64,000 nt of DNA. It comes from Erysipelotrichaceae bacterium. Lineage in GTDB: Bacteria; Bacillota_I; Bacilli_A; Erysipelotrichales; Erysipelotrichaceae. Under the pieces are notes generated by a model. That model was not told the DNA's origin, ran no database searches, and worked only from the letters and a program-made list of their open reading frames with translations. Of the stretch, positions 8,057 through 15,816 are shown piece by piece (the first letter of the stretch is position 1; every line of letters begins with the position of its first letter). Position numbers and translations under genes: made by a program. The stretch spans positions 42,247 through 106,246 of the forward strand of contig JAFWGU010000019.1 in assembly GCA_017512285.1 (NCBI GenBank), given 5' to 3'.

Positions 8057-8895
8057 TGATCAGATTAGGCTCACACGTATCAATGAATGCTCCGGACTAT
8101 GTTCTGGGATCCGTTGATGAAGCACTGTCATACGGTGCCAATGCCCTGATGCTGTATACCGGAGCCCCACAGAATTCCTTCCGGACACCGCTGGACAAGC
8201 TTAAGATAGCTGAAGGCAGGGAGAAATGGCTTTCATGCGGTTACAGAATGGAAGACATGATCATTCACATGCCTTACATAATCAATCTGGCCAACACCGT
8301 CAAGGAAGGCGTTTACGACATGGGCAAGGAAGTTCTGCTAAAGGAAATGGCCAGAACAAAGGCCATCGGCGCCAGATACATGGTGCTTCATCCGGGCAGT
8401 GCCCTGACGGGAGACGTCAATGAATCGCTTGATCAGGTAGCCAGAGGCATAAATGAAGTTCTGGAAGAATGTCCTTACGGGATCATCTGTCTGGAAACAA
8501 TGGCCGGCAAGGGCAGTGAGGTAGGACGTGACTTTGCCCAGCTGCAGAGGATCATATCTCAGGTCAGACTGCAGGATCACATCGGTGTCTGCTTTGATAC
8601 CTGCCATACCCATGACGCAGGATATGACCTTACGCAGTTTGATAAGGTACTGGATGAATTTGATGAGATCATCGGTTTGGATAAGCTGTACGTAATGCAC
8701 ATCAACGATTCCAAGAATGTCAGGGGCGCTCACAAGGACCGCCACGCCAACATAGGTGAAGGCGAGATTGGCTTTGAAACATTATATAAGATTGTACATA
8801 ATGCCCGTCTGGACGATGTTCCAATGGCTCTTGAGACGCCATATGTAGGCGGCAAGGCTCCATATAAGGAAGAAATTGAAATGTTGTTGAAATAA
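8056..8895 (+). CDS. nfo: Endonuclease IV (AP endonuclease)
   Basis: Nfo cleaves the backbone 5' of abasic sites in base-excision repair, using three zinc ions in a TIM barrel. The 279-residue product has family blocks RLGSHVSMN at the N-terminus, MVLHPGSALTG, ICLETMAGKGSEVG, GVCFDTCHTHDAGYD, MHINDSKN, RHANIGEGEIG and a terminal ALETPY. The zinc-binding His, Glu and Asp positions are in these blocks and appear intact. Its ATG overlaps the cshB stop by one base (TAATG), so translation is coupled. Confidence 0.96.
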   Translation: MIRLGSHVSMNAPDYVLGSVDEALSYGANALMLYTGAPQNSFRTPLDKLKIAEGREKWLSCGYRMEDMIIHMPYIINLANTVKEGVYDMGKEVLLKEMARTKAIGARYMVLHPGSALTGDVNESLDQVARGINEVLEECPYGIICLETMAGKGSEVGRDFAQLQRIISQVRLQDHIGVCFDTCHTHDAGYDLTQFDKVLDEFDEIIGLDKLYVMHINDSKNVRGAHKDRHANIGEGEIGFETLYKIVHNARLDDVPMALETPYVGGKAPYKEEIEMLLK

Positions 8896-8918
8896 TTTTC
8901 AGAAAATGAAAATTAACA

Positions 8919-8948
8919 TTGACACATTCAATGAAAACAGTTTACAAT
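8919..8948 (+). promoter_or_regulatory. Promoter of the methionine leader and metQNI
   Basis: TTGACA at 8919-8924, an 18-nt spacer and TACAAT at 8943-8948. It lies in the gap after nfo. The predicted start near 8955 is just before AAGGAGA (8958-8964), the ribosome site of the leader peptide. Confidence 0.8.
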
Positions 8949-8972
8949 ACAGACAACAAGGAGATTCATCCC

Positions 8973-9053
8973 ATGAAGAGAAACAGCACAGCTATGATGA
9001 TGGAAATGATGGCCATGCGCATGATGATGCGTGTTTCTTTTGATGGAAAATAA
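8973..9053 (+). CDS. Methionine-rich leader peptide controlling metQNI
   Basis: A 26-codon reading frame begins at ATG 8973, with AAGGAGA at 8958-8964 as a well-placed ribosome site, and ends with TAA at 9051-9053. Ten of its codons are AUG: the start, then runs of three (8994-9002), two (9006-9011), one (9015) and three (9021-9029). The last eight codons have no Met. The stop is followed at once by the 5' arm of an antiterminator that competes with a terminator. A ribosome held at the AUG runs leaves that arm free; one at the stop would cover it. The peptide is thus best read as a sensor of charged methionine tRNA. The rest of 8896-9268 holds only the promoter, the hairpins and a spacer. Confidence 0.8.
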   Translation: MKRNSTAMMMEMMAMRMMMRVSFDGK

Positions 9054-9115
9054 TCCGATGTAATCTCATAGCCAAGTTTGAAGTCAGTAAAACAATGAAC
9101 CGGAGATCATCGGAT
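9053..9115 (+). promoter_or_regulatory. Antiterminator hairpin of the methionine attenuator
   Basis: ATCCGATG (9053-9060) and ATCTC (9063-9067) pair with GAGAT plus CATCGGAT (9103-9115): 13 base pairs with a 2-nt bulge at 9061-9062. Formation uses the whole terminator loop and two bases of its 5' arm, so the two cannot coexist. The 5' arm starts on the leader stop codon. Confidence 0.75.
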
Positions 9116-9130
9116 GTCCGGTTTTGTTTT
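9098..9130 (+). terminator. Attenuator terminator upstream of metQ
   Basis: AACCGGA (9098-9104) pairs with TCCGGTT (9117-9123) around a 12-nt loop, followed by TTGTTTTG. It lies 140 nt before metQ with no stop-codon gene before it other than the leader peptide. Confidence 0.8.
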
Positions 9131-9268
9131 GTGGGAAGGGAAGGAAATTCATGAGCAGTTATTTACGAAGGTTGACTTATTCCAATTATGATTCAAAGCG
9201 AATGTGCAGCAGTGAGGACTGACACATTGGCACTTGTTGAATGAAAAAAGGAAAAAGGAGAAAAGAAA

Positions 9269-10108
9269 ATGAAAAAGACATTAACAGTTATATTAGCAGT
9301 ATTATTATCACTTACACTGGCAGCCTGCGGCGGCAATGGCGGCAAGCAGGATGAAAAGGTCATCAAGGTCGGAGCCACATTGGTTCCACATGCTGAAATT
9401 CTCAAGAACGTCGTAGCTGACAAGCTGGCCAAGGACGGCTGGACACTTGAAGTAGTTGAATTCAATGACTACGTAACCCCGAATACCGCTCTGGAGGAAG
9501 GTGAACTTGATGCCAACTACTTCCAGACTCTCGGCTACATGAAGGATCAGAACGAAAACGGCGGACTGCATCTGACAGCCGTAGCCGGCGTACACATCGA
9601 ACCAATGGGAATCTACTCAAAGAAATATGCATCACTGGATCAGATTCCGGATGGCGCAACGATCGGCGTTCCAAACGACACAGACAACTGCAACAGAGCT
9701 CTCGACTTACTGGCAGCCTGGTATCTGATCACCGGAACAGGCACACCGGAAGAACTCAACAGCGATCCTGTAAAGAATCCTCATGGCTATAAGATCACTC
9801 TGATTGAAGCAGCCGGCCTGCCAAGATCACTGGATGACCTTGACGCAGCCGTAATCAACGGCAACTATGCTCTGGAAGCCGGCTTACCGGAAACTTCACC
9901 GGCAGTACAGATCGAGGTATTCAACGCTGAAACAAGCGTACGCAGAACAAACTACATCGTCGTAAAGCAGGGAAGCGAAAACTCAGAAAAGATTCAGGCT
10001 CTGGTAAAGGCCATCAACTCCAAGGAAGTTGAAGACTACATCAACAATACCTATAAGGGTGCGGTCATTCCTTCATTCGTTGATGCTGAAGGCAAGCCAT
10101 TGAACTAA
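9269..10108 (+). CDS. metQ: Methionine ABC transporter substrate-binding lipoprotein
   Basis: NlpA/MetQ-family extracellular lipoprotein, 279 residues. The signal peptide ends LTLAAC, with Cys20 lipidated. Family blocks follow: IKVGATLVPHAEIL, NTALEEGELDANYFQT, a GVHIEPMGIYSKK segment and IGVPNDTDNCNRAL. The ATG at 9269 has AAAGGAG a few bases upstream. It is followed by MetN and MetI, so the set is a full MetNIQ importer for L- and D-methionine. The Met-rich leader upstream fits this substrate. A strong hairpin separates it from metN and may raise metQ levels relative to the other subunits. Confidence 0.93.
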   Translation: MKKTLTVILAVLLSLTLAACGGNGGKQDEKVIKVGATLVPHAEILKNVVADKLAKDGWTLEVVEFNDYVTPNTALEEGELDANYFQTLGYMKDQNENGGLHLTAVAGVHIEPMGIYSKKYASLDQIPDGATIGVPNDTDNCNRALDLLAAWYLITGTGTPEELNSDPVKNPHGYKITLIEAAGLPRSLDDLDAAVINGNYALEAGLPETSPAVQIEVFNAETSVRRTNYIVVKQGSENSEKIQALVKAINSKEVEDYINNTYKGAVIPSFVDAEGKPLN

Positions 10109-10130
10109 AGAACATATTAGTGTATGATGT

Positions 10131-10159
10131 CAGTCAGCGGTGTCAAACACCGCTGACTG
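10131..10159 (+). other. Strong intergenic hairpin between metQ and metN
   Basis: CAGTCAGCGGTGT (10131-10143) pairs perfectly with ACACCGCTGACTG (10147-10159) around CAA, giving 13 bp. The tail is only TTATTG, so it is a leaky terminator at most. It may stabilise the metQ mRNA 3' end. Confidence 0.7.
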
Positions 10160-10177
10160 TTATTGTGAGGTGTTTTG

Positions 10178-11143
10178 ATGATTGAATTAAGGGATGTCAG
10201 AAAGAACTTTGATAACCTGGAAGTACTGAAGGGGATATCAATAACCATCAATGATGGTGAAATATACGGAATAATAGGTCAGTCAGGTGCCGGCAAGAGC
10301 ACTCTTTTGCGCTGCATCAACGGCCTTGAATCCTACCAGTCCGGTACGATAACCGTTGACGGTACCATCGTATCCCAGAAGGACAAGAACACCTTGCGCA
10401 GATTACAGCGTAACATGGGCATGATCTTCCAGAACTTCAATCTTCTGGAAAGACTGGATGTCTATGATAATGTGGCGCTGCCGATGAAATTCTGGGGCAT
10501 TAATGTCAGCAGTCCGGAATCAGTCAGAAGAATCGAAGAACTGATCAGACTGGTCGGTCTGGAAGACAAGAAGCATGCAAGGCCATCTGAGCTTTCGGGA
10601 GGCCAGAAGCAGCGTGTTGCCATAGCCAGAGCTTTGGTACTTGATCCTCAGATAATCCTCTGTGACGAGGCCACAAGCGCCCTGGACCCGGCAATAACAA
10701 GAGAGATCCTGTCACTGTTACAGGAAATCAATGAAAAAATGGGCAAGACGATAATCGTCGTTACTCACCAGATGGAAGTAGTAAAGCAGATCTGTCAGAG
10801 AGTATCATTTTTAAGAGACGGTACGGTACTGGCGGAAGGCAAGCCGGAAGACCTCTTCATTCACCCGATAAAGGAAGTTAAGGAATTCCTGCAGGAAGAA
10901 AGCGGATTATTGCCGACGAAGGGAACCAACATTCAGCTGTTCTTTACGGATAAGAGTTCTGATCCGGTCATCACAATGATGGCCAGGGAACTCGATCTGG
11001 ATTTCTCCATCTGCTGGGGAAAGCTTGAGGACTTCCGTTCAAACGTCTATGGTTCACTGGTCATTAACGTAAAGGATGAGGATACTCAGAAGGTATGTGA
11101 GTATCTTGACAGAGAAAAGGTCAACTGGGAGGTGCTGAAGTAA
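10178..11143 (+). CDS. metN: Methionine ABC transporter ATP-binding protein
   Basis: ATPase of the MetNIQ importer, 321 residues. Walker A is GQSGAGKST, signature [15 protein letters not shown], Walker B IILCDEATSALDP, then VVTHQMEV. The C-terminal 80 residues after about 240 form the NIL/ACT-like domain that in E. coli MetN binds methionine and inhibits transport, so both transcription and activity may respond to methionine here. The ATG at 10178 has GTGAGG upstream; a TTG immediately before it is in frame but less likely. Confidence 0.93.
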   Translation: MIELRDVRKNFDNLEVLKGISITINDGEIYGIIGQSGAGKSTLLRCINGLESYQSGTITVDGTIVSQKDKNTLRRLQRNMGMIFQNFNLLERLDVYDNVALPMKFWGINVSSPESVRRIEELIRLVGLEDKKHARPSELSGGQKQRVAIARALVLDPQIILCDEATSALDPAITREILSLLQEINEKMGKTIIVVTHQMEVVKQICQRVSFLRDGTVLAEGKPEDLFIHPIKEVKEFLQEESGLLPTKGTNIQLFFTDKSSDPVITMMARELDLDFSICWGKLEDFRSNVYGSLVINVKDEDTQKVCEYLDREKVNWEVLK

Positions 11144-11778
11144 TGTTACAGATCATATTAAAGGCATCTCAGCAGACACTTTACATGGTATTCATGTCTA
11201 CGTTGTTCTCAGTAATACTCGGATTCATTCCGGCAATAATTCTGACGCTTACCGCTGATGACGGTCTGAAGCCAAACAAGATCGTTTATGAGGTCTTAAG
11301 CTTCATCGTAAACGTATTCAGGAGTTTCCCGTTTGTCATCCTGATGGTCGTCATCATTCCGCTGACAAGACTGATTGCGGGTACATCCATCGGTACCAAT
11401 GCGGCAATCGTACCGCTGACGGTGTGTGCGATACCGTTCATTGCCAGAGTATTTGAAACCAGTCTCAGAGAGACCAACCCGGGTGTCATTGAGGCAGCCA
11501 GGTCATTTGGAGCTTCAGACTGGCAGATCCTGTTCAGGGTATATATCAAGGAATCAATTCCAAGAATGATAAACGGAATCATTCTGCTGATCATCAATCT
11601 GCTGGGCTATTCAGCCATGGCCGGTACACTAGGTGGGGGAGGAATCGGAGACATAGCCATCAGGTACGGCTATCAGAAATACTCAACACCGTATCTGGTC
11701 GTCTGTTCACTGGTACTGATCGTATTTGTACAGATAGTACAGATGATCGGCAACTACATCTATAAGAAAATATCATAG
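11143..11778 (+). CDS. metI: Methionine ABC transporter permease
   Basis: Membrane subunit of MetNIQ, 211 residues, with about five hydrophobic segments. The permease loop EAARSFGASDWQILFRVYIKES contacts the ATPase. The GTNAAIVPLTVCAIPFIARVFE and AGTLGGGGIGDIAIRYGYQ blocks are characteristic of MetI. Its ATG overlaps the metN stop by one base, so translation is coupled. A clear intrinsic terminator at its stop codon ends the operon. Confidence 0.94.
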   Translation: MLQIILKASQQTLYMVFMSTLFSVILGFIPAIILTLTADDGLKPNKIVYEVLSFIVNVFRSFPFVILMVVIIPLTRLIAGTSIGTNAAIVPLTVCAIPFIARVFETSLRETNPGVIEAARSFGASDWQILFRVYIKESIPRMINGIILLIINLLGYSAMAGTLGGGGIGDIAIRYGYQKYSTPYLVVCSLVLIVFVQIVQMIGNYIYKKIS

Positions 11779-11800
11779 GAACACTCGTGTTCCTTTTTTT
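11777..11800 (+). terminator. Intrinsic terminator of metQNI
   Basis: AGGAACAC (11777-11784) pairs with GTGTTCCT around a 2-nt TC; a run of Ts follows. Confidence 0.9.
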
Positions 11801-11894
11801 ACGATCGTCATATCGAAATCAAGAAGGCTTATTCTAGTTCGCGTCGATTGAAATTACGGCATCATGTATTACCATTAAGGCAGGAGGTTGGGTT

Positions 11895-12776
11895 ATGGAT
11901 CAGATGAAAATTGGCAGTTTCATTCAAAAAAACAGAAAGAAAAAGGGGATGACCCAGCAACAACTTGCCGATGTTCTCCATGTCAGCAATAAGGCAGTAT
12001 CAAAGTGGGAAACAGGAGTCAACATTCCAGACACCGCCATGCTAGTGCCGTTAAGTGAGGCGCTGGATGTTTCAGTATTGGATCTCTTAATGGGGAGTGA
12101 ACTGAACGAAGCAGACAGCAGTGAAGTGAATGGATTTGCGACCAAATTGTCAGAAAGCTTCAACATGATAAAAAGCAGATACAGGATCGCCGCCGTTTTC
12201 CTGATTGCTGTTCTGATGATGGTGGGAGGAATATCTTTATATCGAGTGTATGCGGAACAGGTTTATCTCAGACAGTTTGAACAGCTTGAAATAGGAGACA
12301 GTGAAGATGTTGCCCATAAGAAAATCAAAGATGCTTCTGCTTTAGTACACGAAAACGATCAGTTTAAGTATCTGACTCCATCAGGCAATGTCATAGTAAC
12401 GGAATTTCTTGAAGAGCAGGGACTGATATATGCCTATGAGTACAGAAAAGACAGTCAGAAGGTCATAAGAGTGATCGTACCACCCTTTGATGGAGAATAC
12501 AGGTTAAAGGATGACGGAAGTATAAAAATCATCTTTGCCAATGGCAGATATGAGATTAAGGGAACGGGATACGATTATGAAGAATTTATCGGTGCTCTTT
12601 CCAGGGAAAACGGTATGTTCAGCAATGAAACAGTTCCAGAGGAGTATTCATGGGGCTATTCAAGGGAGTTTTATCTTGATAAAAATAATCATGATATAGT
12701 TCTGATGTGCATGGGGCCGAAGGACTTCATGCTCAGAATGGGGAATCGCATGTACCAGTTTCATAAATATGACTGA
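11895..12776 (+). CDS. XRE-family regulator with a transmembrane segment and extracytoplasmic domain
   Basis: The 293-residue product has an N-terminal Cro/CI helix-turn-helix (about residues 6-65; MTQQQLADVLHVSNKAVSKWE), a linker, one hydrophobic segment at about 97-117, and a C-terminal domain of about 170 residues that would lie outside the membrane. That domain is rich in charged and aromatic residues and I do not recognise it. The layout suggests a membrane-bound regulator reading an external signal. AGGAGG lies 8 nt before the ATG. It stands alone between two terminators, so its targets cannot be inferred from context. Confidence 0.82.
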   Translation: MDQMKIGSFIQKNRKKKGMTQQQLADVLHVSNKAVSKWETGVNIPDTAMLVPLSEALDVSVLDLLMGSELNEADSSEVNGFATKLSESFNMIKSRYRIAAVFLIAVLMMVGGISLYRVYAEQVYLRQFEQLEIGDSEDVAHKKIKDASALVHENDQFKYLTPSGNVIVTEFLEEQGLIYAYEYRKDSQKVIRVIVPPFDGEYRLKDDGSIKIIFANGRYEIKGTGYDYEEFIGALSRENGMFSNETVPEEYSWGYSREFYLDKNNHDIVLMCMGPKDFMLRMGNRMYQFHKYD

Positions 12777-12808
12777 AATCAGAGTACAAAAAACAAAAAA
12801 CGAAAAAA

Positions 12809-12846
12809 ACAGTGCATTAGACATACTCTAACGCACTGTTTTCTTA
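12809..12846. terminator. Bidirectional terminator between convergent genes
   Basis: ACAGTGC plus TTAGA pairs with TCTAA plus GCACTGT, with one A-C mismatch. A-rich sequence on the left and Ts on the right serve both the XRE gene and ispG. Confidence 0.8.
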
Positions 12847-13899
12847 TCAGTAATTCAGTATTTCTTCCTTCAGAACCCTTACTAGGTCTTCCTGCTTTAC
12901 CTTCCTTACTACTTCACCGTGCTTGAACAGTATTCCTTCGTTAACACCGCCGGCAATGCCGATGTCAGCATCTCTGGATTCTCCAGGACCATTTACGGCA
13001 CATCCCATGATGGCTACCTTGATGTCCTTGTTAACTGTTTCCAGGAATTCCTCGATTTCATGAACTACAGGCAGAACGTCATACTGCAGTCTGCCGCAGG
13101 TCGGACAGCTTACCAGATCAGGCACGTTATGTGCCAGGTCAAAGGCCTTCAGCAGTTTCTTGGCTGCCTTTATCTCTTCAACGCAGTCATCGGAAATCGA
13201 GATCCTTATCGTATCGCCGATGCCGTCATTGAGCAGGGTACCCAGGGCAGCTGATGACTTGATCAGGCTGTAATCCTTGGTTCCGGCTTCCGTCAGTCCC
13301 AGATGCAGAGGATAATTCCACTTCTGAGCAGCCAGTCTGTAGGCTTCAATGGTCATCGGAACGTTGGATGACTTGAAGGAGAGACATATGTCATGGAAGT
13401 CATGTTTCTCCAGAATGTCGATGTGCTTCTGGGCACTCTCGATCATGGCTTCTGCACAGCAGCGGCCGTACTTTTCCAGAAGTACCTTTTCAATTGAACC
13501 GCTGTTTATGCCAATTCTGATTGGTACATTGTACTGCTTGCACTTTTCAACGACTTTGGCAACGTTTTCTTCGGAACCGATGTTGCCCGGGTTGAGTCTT
13601 ATCTTGTCTGCGCCCATCTCTATGCAGGTGATGGCCAACTTGTAGTCAAAGTGAATGTCGCATACCAGAGGTATGTTGATCTGTTTCTTTATTTCCCTTA
13701 CTGCCAGGGCGTCTTCTTCGTTGAAGACGGCTACCCTGATGATCTGACAGCCTACGTCTTCCAGCTGCCTGATCTGAGCCACTGTAGCTTCAACATTACG
13801 GGTCTTTGTATTGGTCATGGACTGGATGAGAACCTTGTTCTCGCCGCCCATGGTGAGATTTCCAACCTTTATCTGTCTAGTGTTTTCTCTTGTATACAT
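12847..13899 (-). CDS. ispG: 4-hydroxy-3-methylbut-2-enyl diphosphate synthase (MEP pathway)
   Basis: IspG reduces MEcPP to HMBPP in the MEP route to isoprenoids, using a 4Fe-4S cluster. The 350-residue product has the N-terminal barrel with VLIQSMTNTKTRNVEAT, a cluster domain with CPTCGRLQYD and MGCAVNGPGESRDADIG, and the expected cysteines. With dxr later in the window it shows that this organism uses the MEP pathway. GAGGTG lies upstream of the ATG. Its promoter region is shared back-to-back with rpmG. Confidence 0.95.
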   Translation of the reverse strand: MYTRENTRQIKVGNLTMGGENKVLIQSMTNTKTRNVEATVAQIRQLEDVGCQIIRVAVFNEEDALAVREIKKQINIPLVCDIHFDYKLAITCIEMGADKIRLNPGNIGSEENVAKVVEKCKQYNVPIRIGINSGSIEKVLLEKYGRCCAEAMIESAQKHIDILEKHDFHDICLSFKSSNVPMTIEAYRLAAQKWNYPLHLGLTEAGTKDYSLIKSSAALGTLLNDGIGDTIRISISDDCVEEIKAAKKLLKAFDLAHNVPDLVSCPTCGRLQYDVLPVVHEIEEFLETVNKDIKVAIMGCAVNGPGESRDADIGIAGGVNEGILFKHGEVVRKVKQEDLVRVLKEEILNY

Positions 13900-13917
13900 A
13901 AATGCACCTCTGTTTAG

Positions 13918-13945
13918 ATTATAACATACAAAAAAGTGTTGTCAT
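13918..13945 (-). promoter_or_regulatory. Promoter of ispG
   Basis: On the minus strand, TGTTATAAT gives an extended -10 (hexamer at 13918-13923), with ATGACA at 13940-13945 as -35 and a 16-nt spacer. The -35 overlaps that of rpmG. Confidence 0.6.
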
Positions 13946-13968
13946 TTATTATAAGTTTATGTTAGAAT
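13939..13968 (+). promoter_or_regulatory. Promoter of rpmG
   Basis: TTGTCA at 13939-13944, an 18-nt spacer, and TGTTAGAAT as an extended -10 (hexamer 13963-13968). Confidence 0.7.
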
Positions 13969-14008
13969 AATCAAGCAATCAATTTTTGAATGGCAAGGAG
14001 GGTTCGTT

Positions 14009-14158
14009 GTGAGAGAAAATCTGATCTTTAAGTGCACTGTATGTGGTGAAGAGAATTACTTAGGCACACGTAATAAGAGAAAACATCCTGAAAAGATGGA
14101 AATCAAGAAGTACTGCCCACGTTGCAACAAGATGACTACACATAAGGAGAAAAAATAA
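14009..14158 (+). CDS. rpmG: 50S ribosomal protein L33
   Basis: A 49-codon gene starting with GTG at 14009, with AAGGAGG at 13995-14001. The protein has the L33 zinc ribbon with two CxxC pairs, CTVC and CPRC, and the basic body GTRNKRKHPEKMEIKKYCPRC cut here for length at its last pair; it ends THKEKK. The cysteine-containing (C+) form binds zinc; many Bacillota also carry a cysteine-free copy made under zinc starvation, which is not seen here. An intrinsic terminator overlaps the stop. Confidence 0.93.
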   Translation: MRENLIFKCTVCGEENYLGTRNKRKHPEKMEIKKYCPRCNKMTTHKEKK

Positions 14159-14180
14159 GCCTGTACACAGGGCTTTTTTT
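14158..14180 (+). terminator. Intrinsic terminator of rpmG
   Basis: AGCCTGT pairs with ACAGGGCT with one bulged base, followed by seven Ts. Confidence 0.8.
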
Positions 14181-14190
14181 CTAGCTGAAC

Positions 14191-14793
14191 ATGGAAGTAA
14201 TCACACTTGTTCTGGGACTTTACCAGACTAACTGCTACATCTTGAAAAAGGGCAGTGATCTGCTGGTGATAGATCCCGGATACTCACCAAGAAGAGTCAT
14301 CGAAACCATCAGAAGTCTTGAAGGCTGCACACTTAAGGCGATCCTGCTTACTCACGGCCATTTTGACCACATCGGCGCCGTAGACGCCGTCAGAAATACC
14401 TTCGGGTGTCCGGTATATGCCTGCAGGGACGATGAGAACATCATCGTACCGGGTAAAATCAGCAGCAGAGAAAACATGGGAGTCTGCGTTTCATCTGAAA
14501 TCAGCTGGCTTGAGGGAAACGAACTGAAAGCAGGGGACTTTGACATAAGGATCCTTTATACTCCCGGTCATACGCCCGGTTCAGTCATGTATGTCATTGA
14601 AAACAACCTGTTTTCCGGTGATACGCTGTTCAATGAGTCGGTCGGCCGTACCGACCTGTATGGCGGCAGCTATTCACAGCTGAAGCAGTCCTTGAAGGCA
14701 GTTGAAACCCTGCCGTTTGACATGGTCATTTATCCCGGTCATGAAGGTCCTTCGACCATCGAACACGAACTGAAATATAATCCATTCCTGTAG
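14191..14793 (+). CDS. Metallo-beta-lactamase-fold hydrolase (GloB/YqgX type)
   Basis: A 200-residue glyoxalase II-like enzyme. The metal motif THGHFDHIG supplies H55, H57, D59 and H60; HTPGSVMY, SGDTLF and YPGHEGP supply the remaining ligands. Members hydrolyse thioesters such as S-lactoyl-bacillithiol in B. subtilis YqgX, but many have unknown substrates. It lies just before the comG operon, as yqgX does in B. subtilis. The start has no clear ribosome site; the ATG is 10 nt after the T run of the rpmG terminator, so its message may start elsewhere or be weakly translated. Confidence 0.85.
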   Translation: MEVITLVLGLYQTNCYILKKGSDLLVIDPGYSPRRVIETIRSLEGCTLKAILLTHGHFDHIGAVDAVRNTFGCPVYACRDDENIIVPGKISSRENMGVCVSSEISWLEGNELKAGDFDIRILYTPGHTPGSVMYVIENNLFSGDTLFNESVGRTDLYGGSYSQLKQSLKAVETLPFDMVIYPGHEGPSTIEHELKYNPFL

Positions 14794-14794
14794 G

Positions 14795-14820
14795 AGAACC
14801 TGATTCCAGGTTCTTTTTTT
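14795..14820 (+). terminator. Intrinsic terminator upstream of comGA
   Basis: AGAACCTG pairs with CAGGTTCT around ATTC, followed by seven Ts. Confidence 0.88.
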
Positions 14821-14865
14821 AGGTTATTTCCTCAGAAAAGTGAATAGGTTAATGAGGAAATCAAC

Positions 14866-15816
14866 ATGGAAGAAAGATTTGAACAGCTGCTTCAGCTGGC
14901 ACTTGAGGAAAAGGCCACGGACATCCATTTCAACATCATTGATGATGAGATAACGATAGCCTTGAGAGGTATCAGAGGATTGAAAAGCGTACCGGCAGAA
15001 AGAGCAGACATCAATCTGTTCAACTATCTGCAGTATCAGGCTCATCTTGACATAACCAGTCTCAGCAAGCCGCAGTCAGGAGCCTTCAGCTACTATTACC
15101 GTTCGGTGTTCTATGACTTCCGTTTTGCGGTAATGAGCACTTCAAAACGCCGAAACGGTGTTCTGAGGATACTGAACTGTCACGAGGGACTGAGTCTGGA
15201 TGAACTTACTTATGATAAGGCCGTTCAGGACGTCTTAAGTGAGTGGCTTTCACTCAGGTCAGGACTCATTCTGTTTACCGGACTGACGGGCAGCGGGAAG
15301 ACGACAACTCTTTATTCACTGCTCAGAATGGCGAAGGGAAAGACGGTATTCTCCCTGGAAGATCCCATCGAGGTCGCACAGGAGAATGTCGTACAGATGG
15401 AGATCAATGAAAAGACAGGATTCAGTTATGATGAAGGCATCAGGCAGATCATGAGGCATAATCCCGACATAATCATGATCGGGGAGATCAGAGATGAAAA
15501 GACGGCGAAAATGACCGTCAGAGCGGCTCTGACCGGCTGTCTGATCGTTACCAGCATGCACTCAAGGAGCACCGTTTCAGCCATGAACAGATTATTGGAA
15601 CTGGGGGTTAACAGAAGCGATCTGGCTGAAAGTGCGGTCGGCATCGTCAATCAGCGCCTGATGAAGAAATACGGTGAAGATAGTTATACCTGCGTCTATG
15701 ACCTGCTGAATGAGGACCAGATAAGAGGATACCTGCTCAGGAATGATCCCGTCAGAAGTAGGATGGAGGAAAAGGTTGCCTGGGCAGTCAGTCACAAGAT
15801 CATTGAGGAAACGTAG
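14866..15816 (+). CDS. comGA: Competence pilus assembly ATPase ComGA
   Basis: Secretion-type ATPase that powers assembly of the competence pseudopilus, 316 residues. Walker A is GLTGSGKTT (about residues 140-148); the Asp box VFSLEDPIE, Walker B DIIMIGEIRD and the His box TSMHSRSTVSAMNRLLELG follow. The N-terminal domain is short, as in Gram-positive ComGA proteins. It begins a compact operon of seven overlapping genes. The gene lies between an upstream terminator and comGB, so its promoter is probably within 14821-14865, but I see no convincing boxes there. Confidence 0.92.
   Translation: MEERFEQLLQLALEEKATDIHFNIIDDEITIALRGIRGLKSVPAERADINLFNYLQYQAHLDITSLSKPQSGAFSYYYRSVFYDFRFAVMSTSKRRNGVLRILNCHEGLSLDELTYDKAVQDVLSEWLSLRSGLILFTGLTGSGKTTTLYSLLRMAKGKTVFSLEDPIEVAQENVVQMEINEKTGFSYDEGIRQIMRHNPDIIMIGEIRDEKTAKMTVRAALTGCLIVTSMHSRSTVSAMNRLLELGVNRSDLAESAVGIVNQRLMKKYGEDSYTCVYDLLNEDQIRGYLLRNDPVRSRMEEKVAWAVSHKIIEET

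Noticed and set aside
9151..9222. 23-codon frame between the attenuator and metQ
   Set aside because: It has a weak ribosome site, no codon bias and no adjacent hairpin. Kept only as a spacer feature; it could be real but nothing supports it.
8955..9268. S-box (SAM riboswitch) or Met T-box before metQ
   Set aside because: No AAGGTGGTACC-type sequence or S-box core is present; the leader peptide and competing hairpins explain the region better.
10131..10159. True terminator after metQ
   Set aside because: The stem is strong but the tail TTATTG is too poor in T, and metN and metI need this transcript; no promoter for them is visible.
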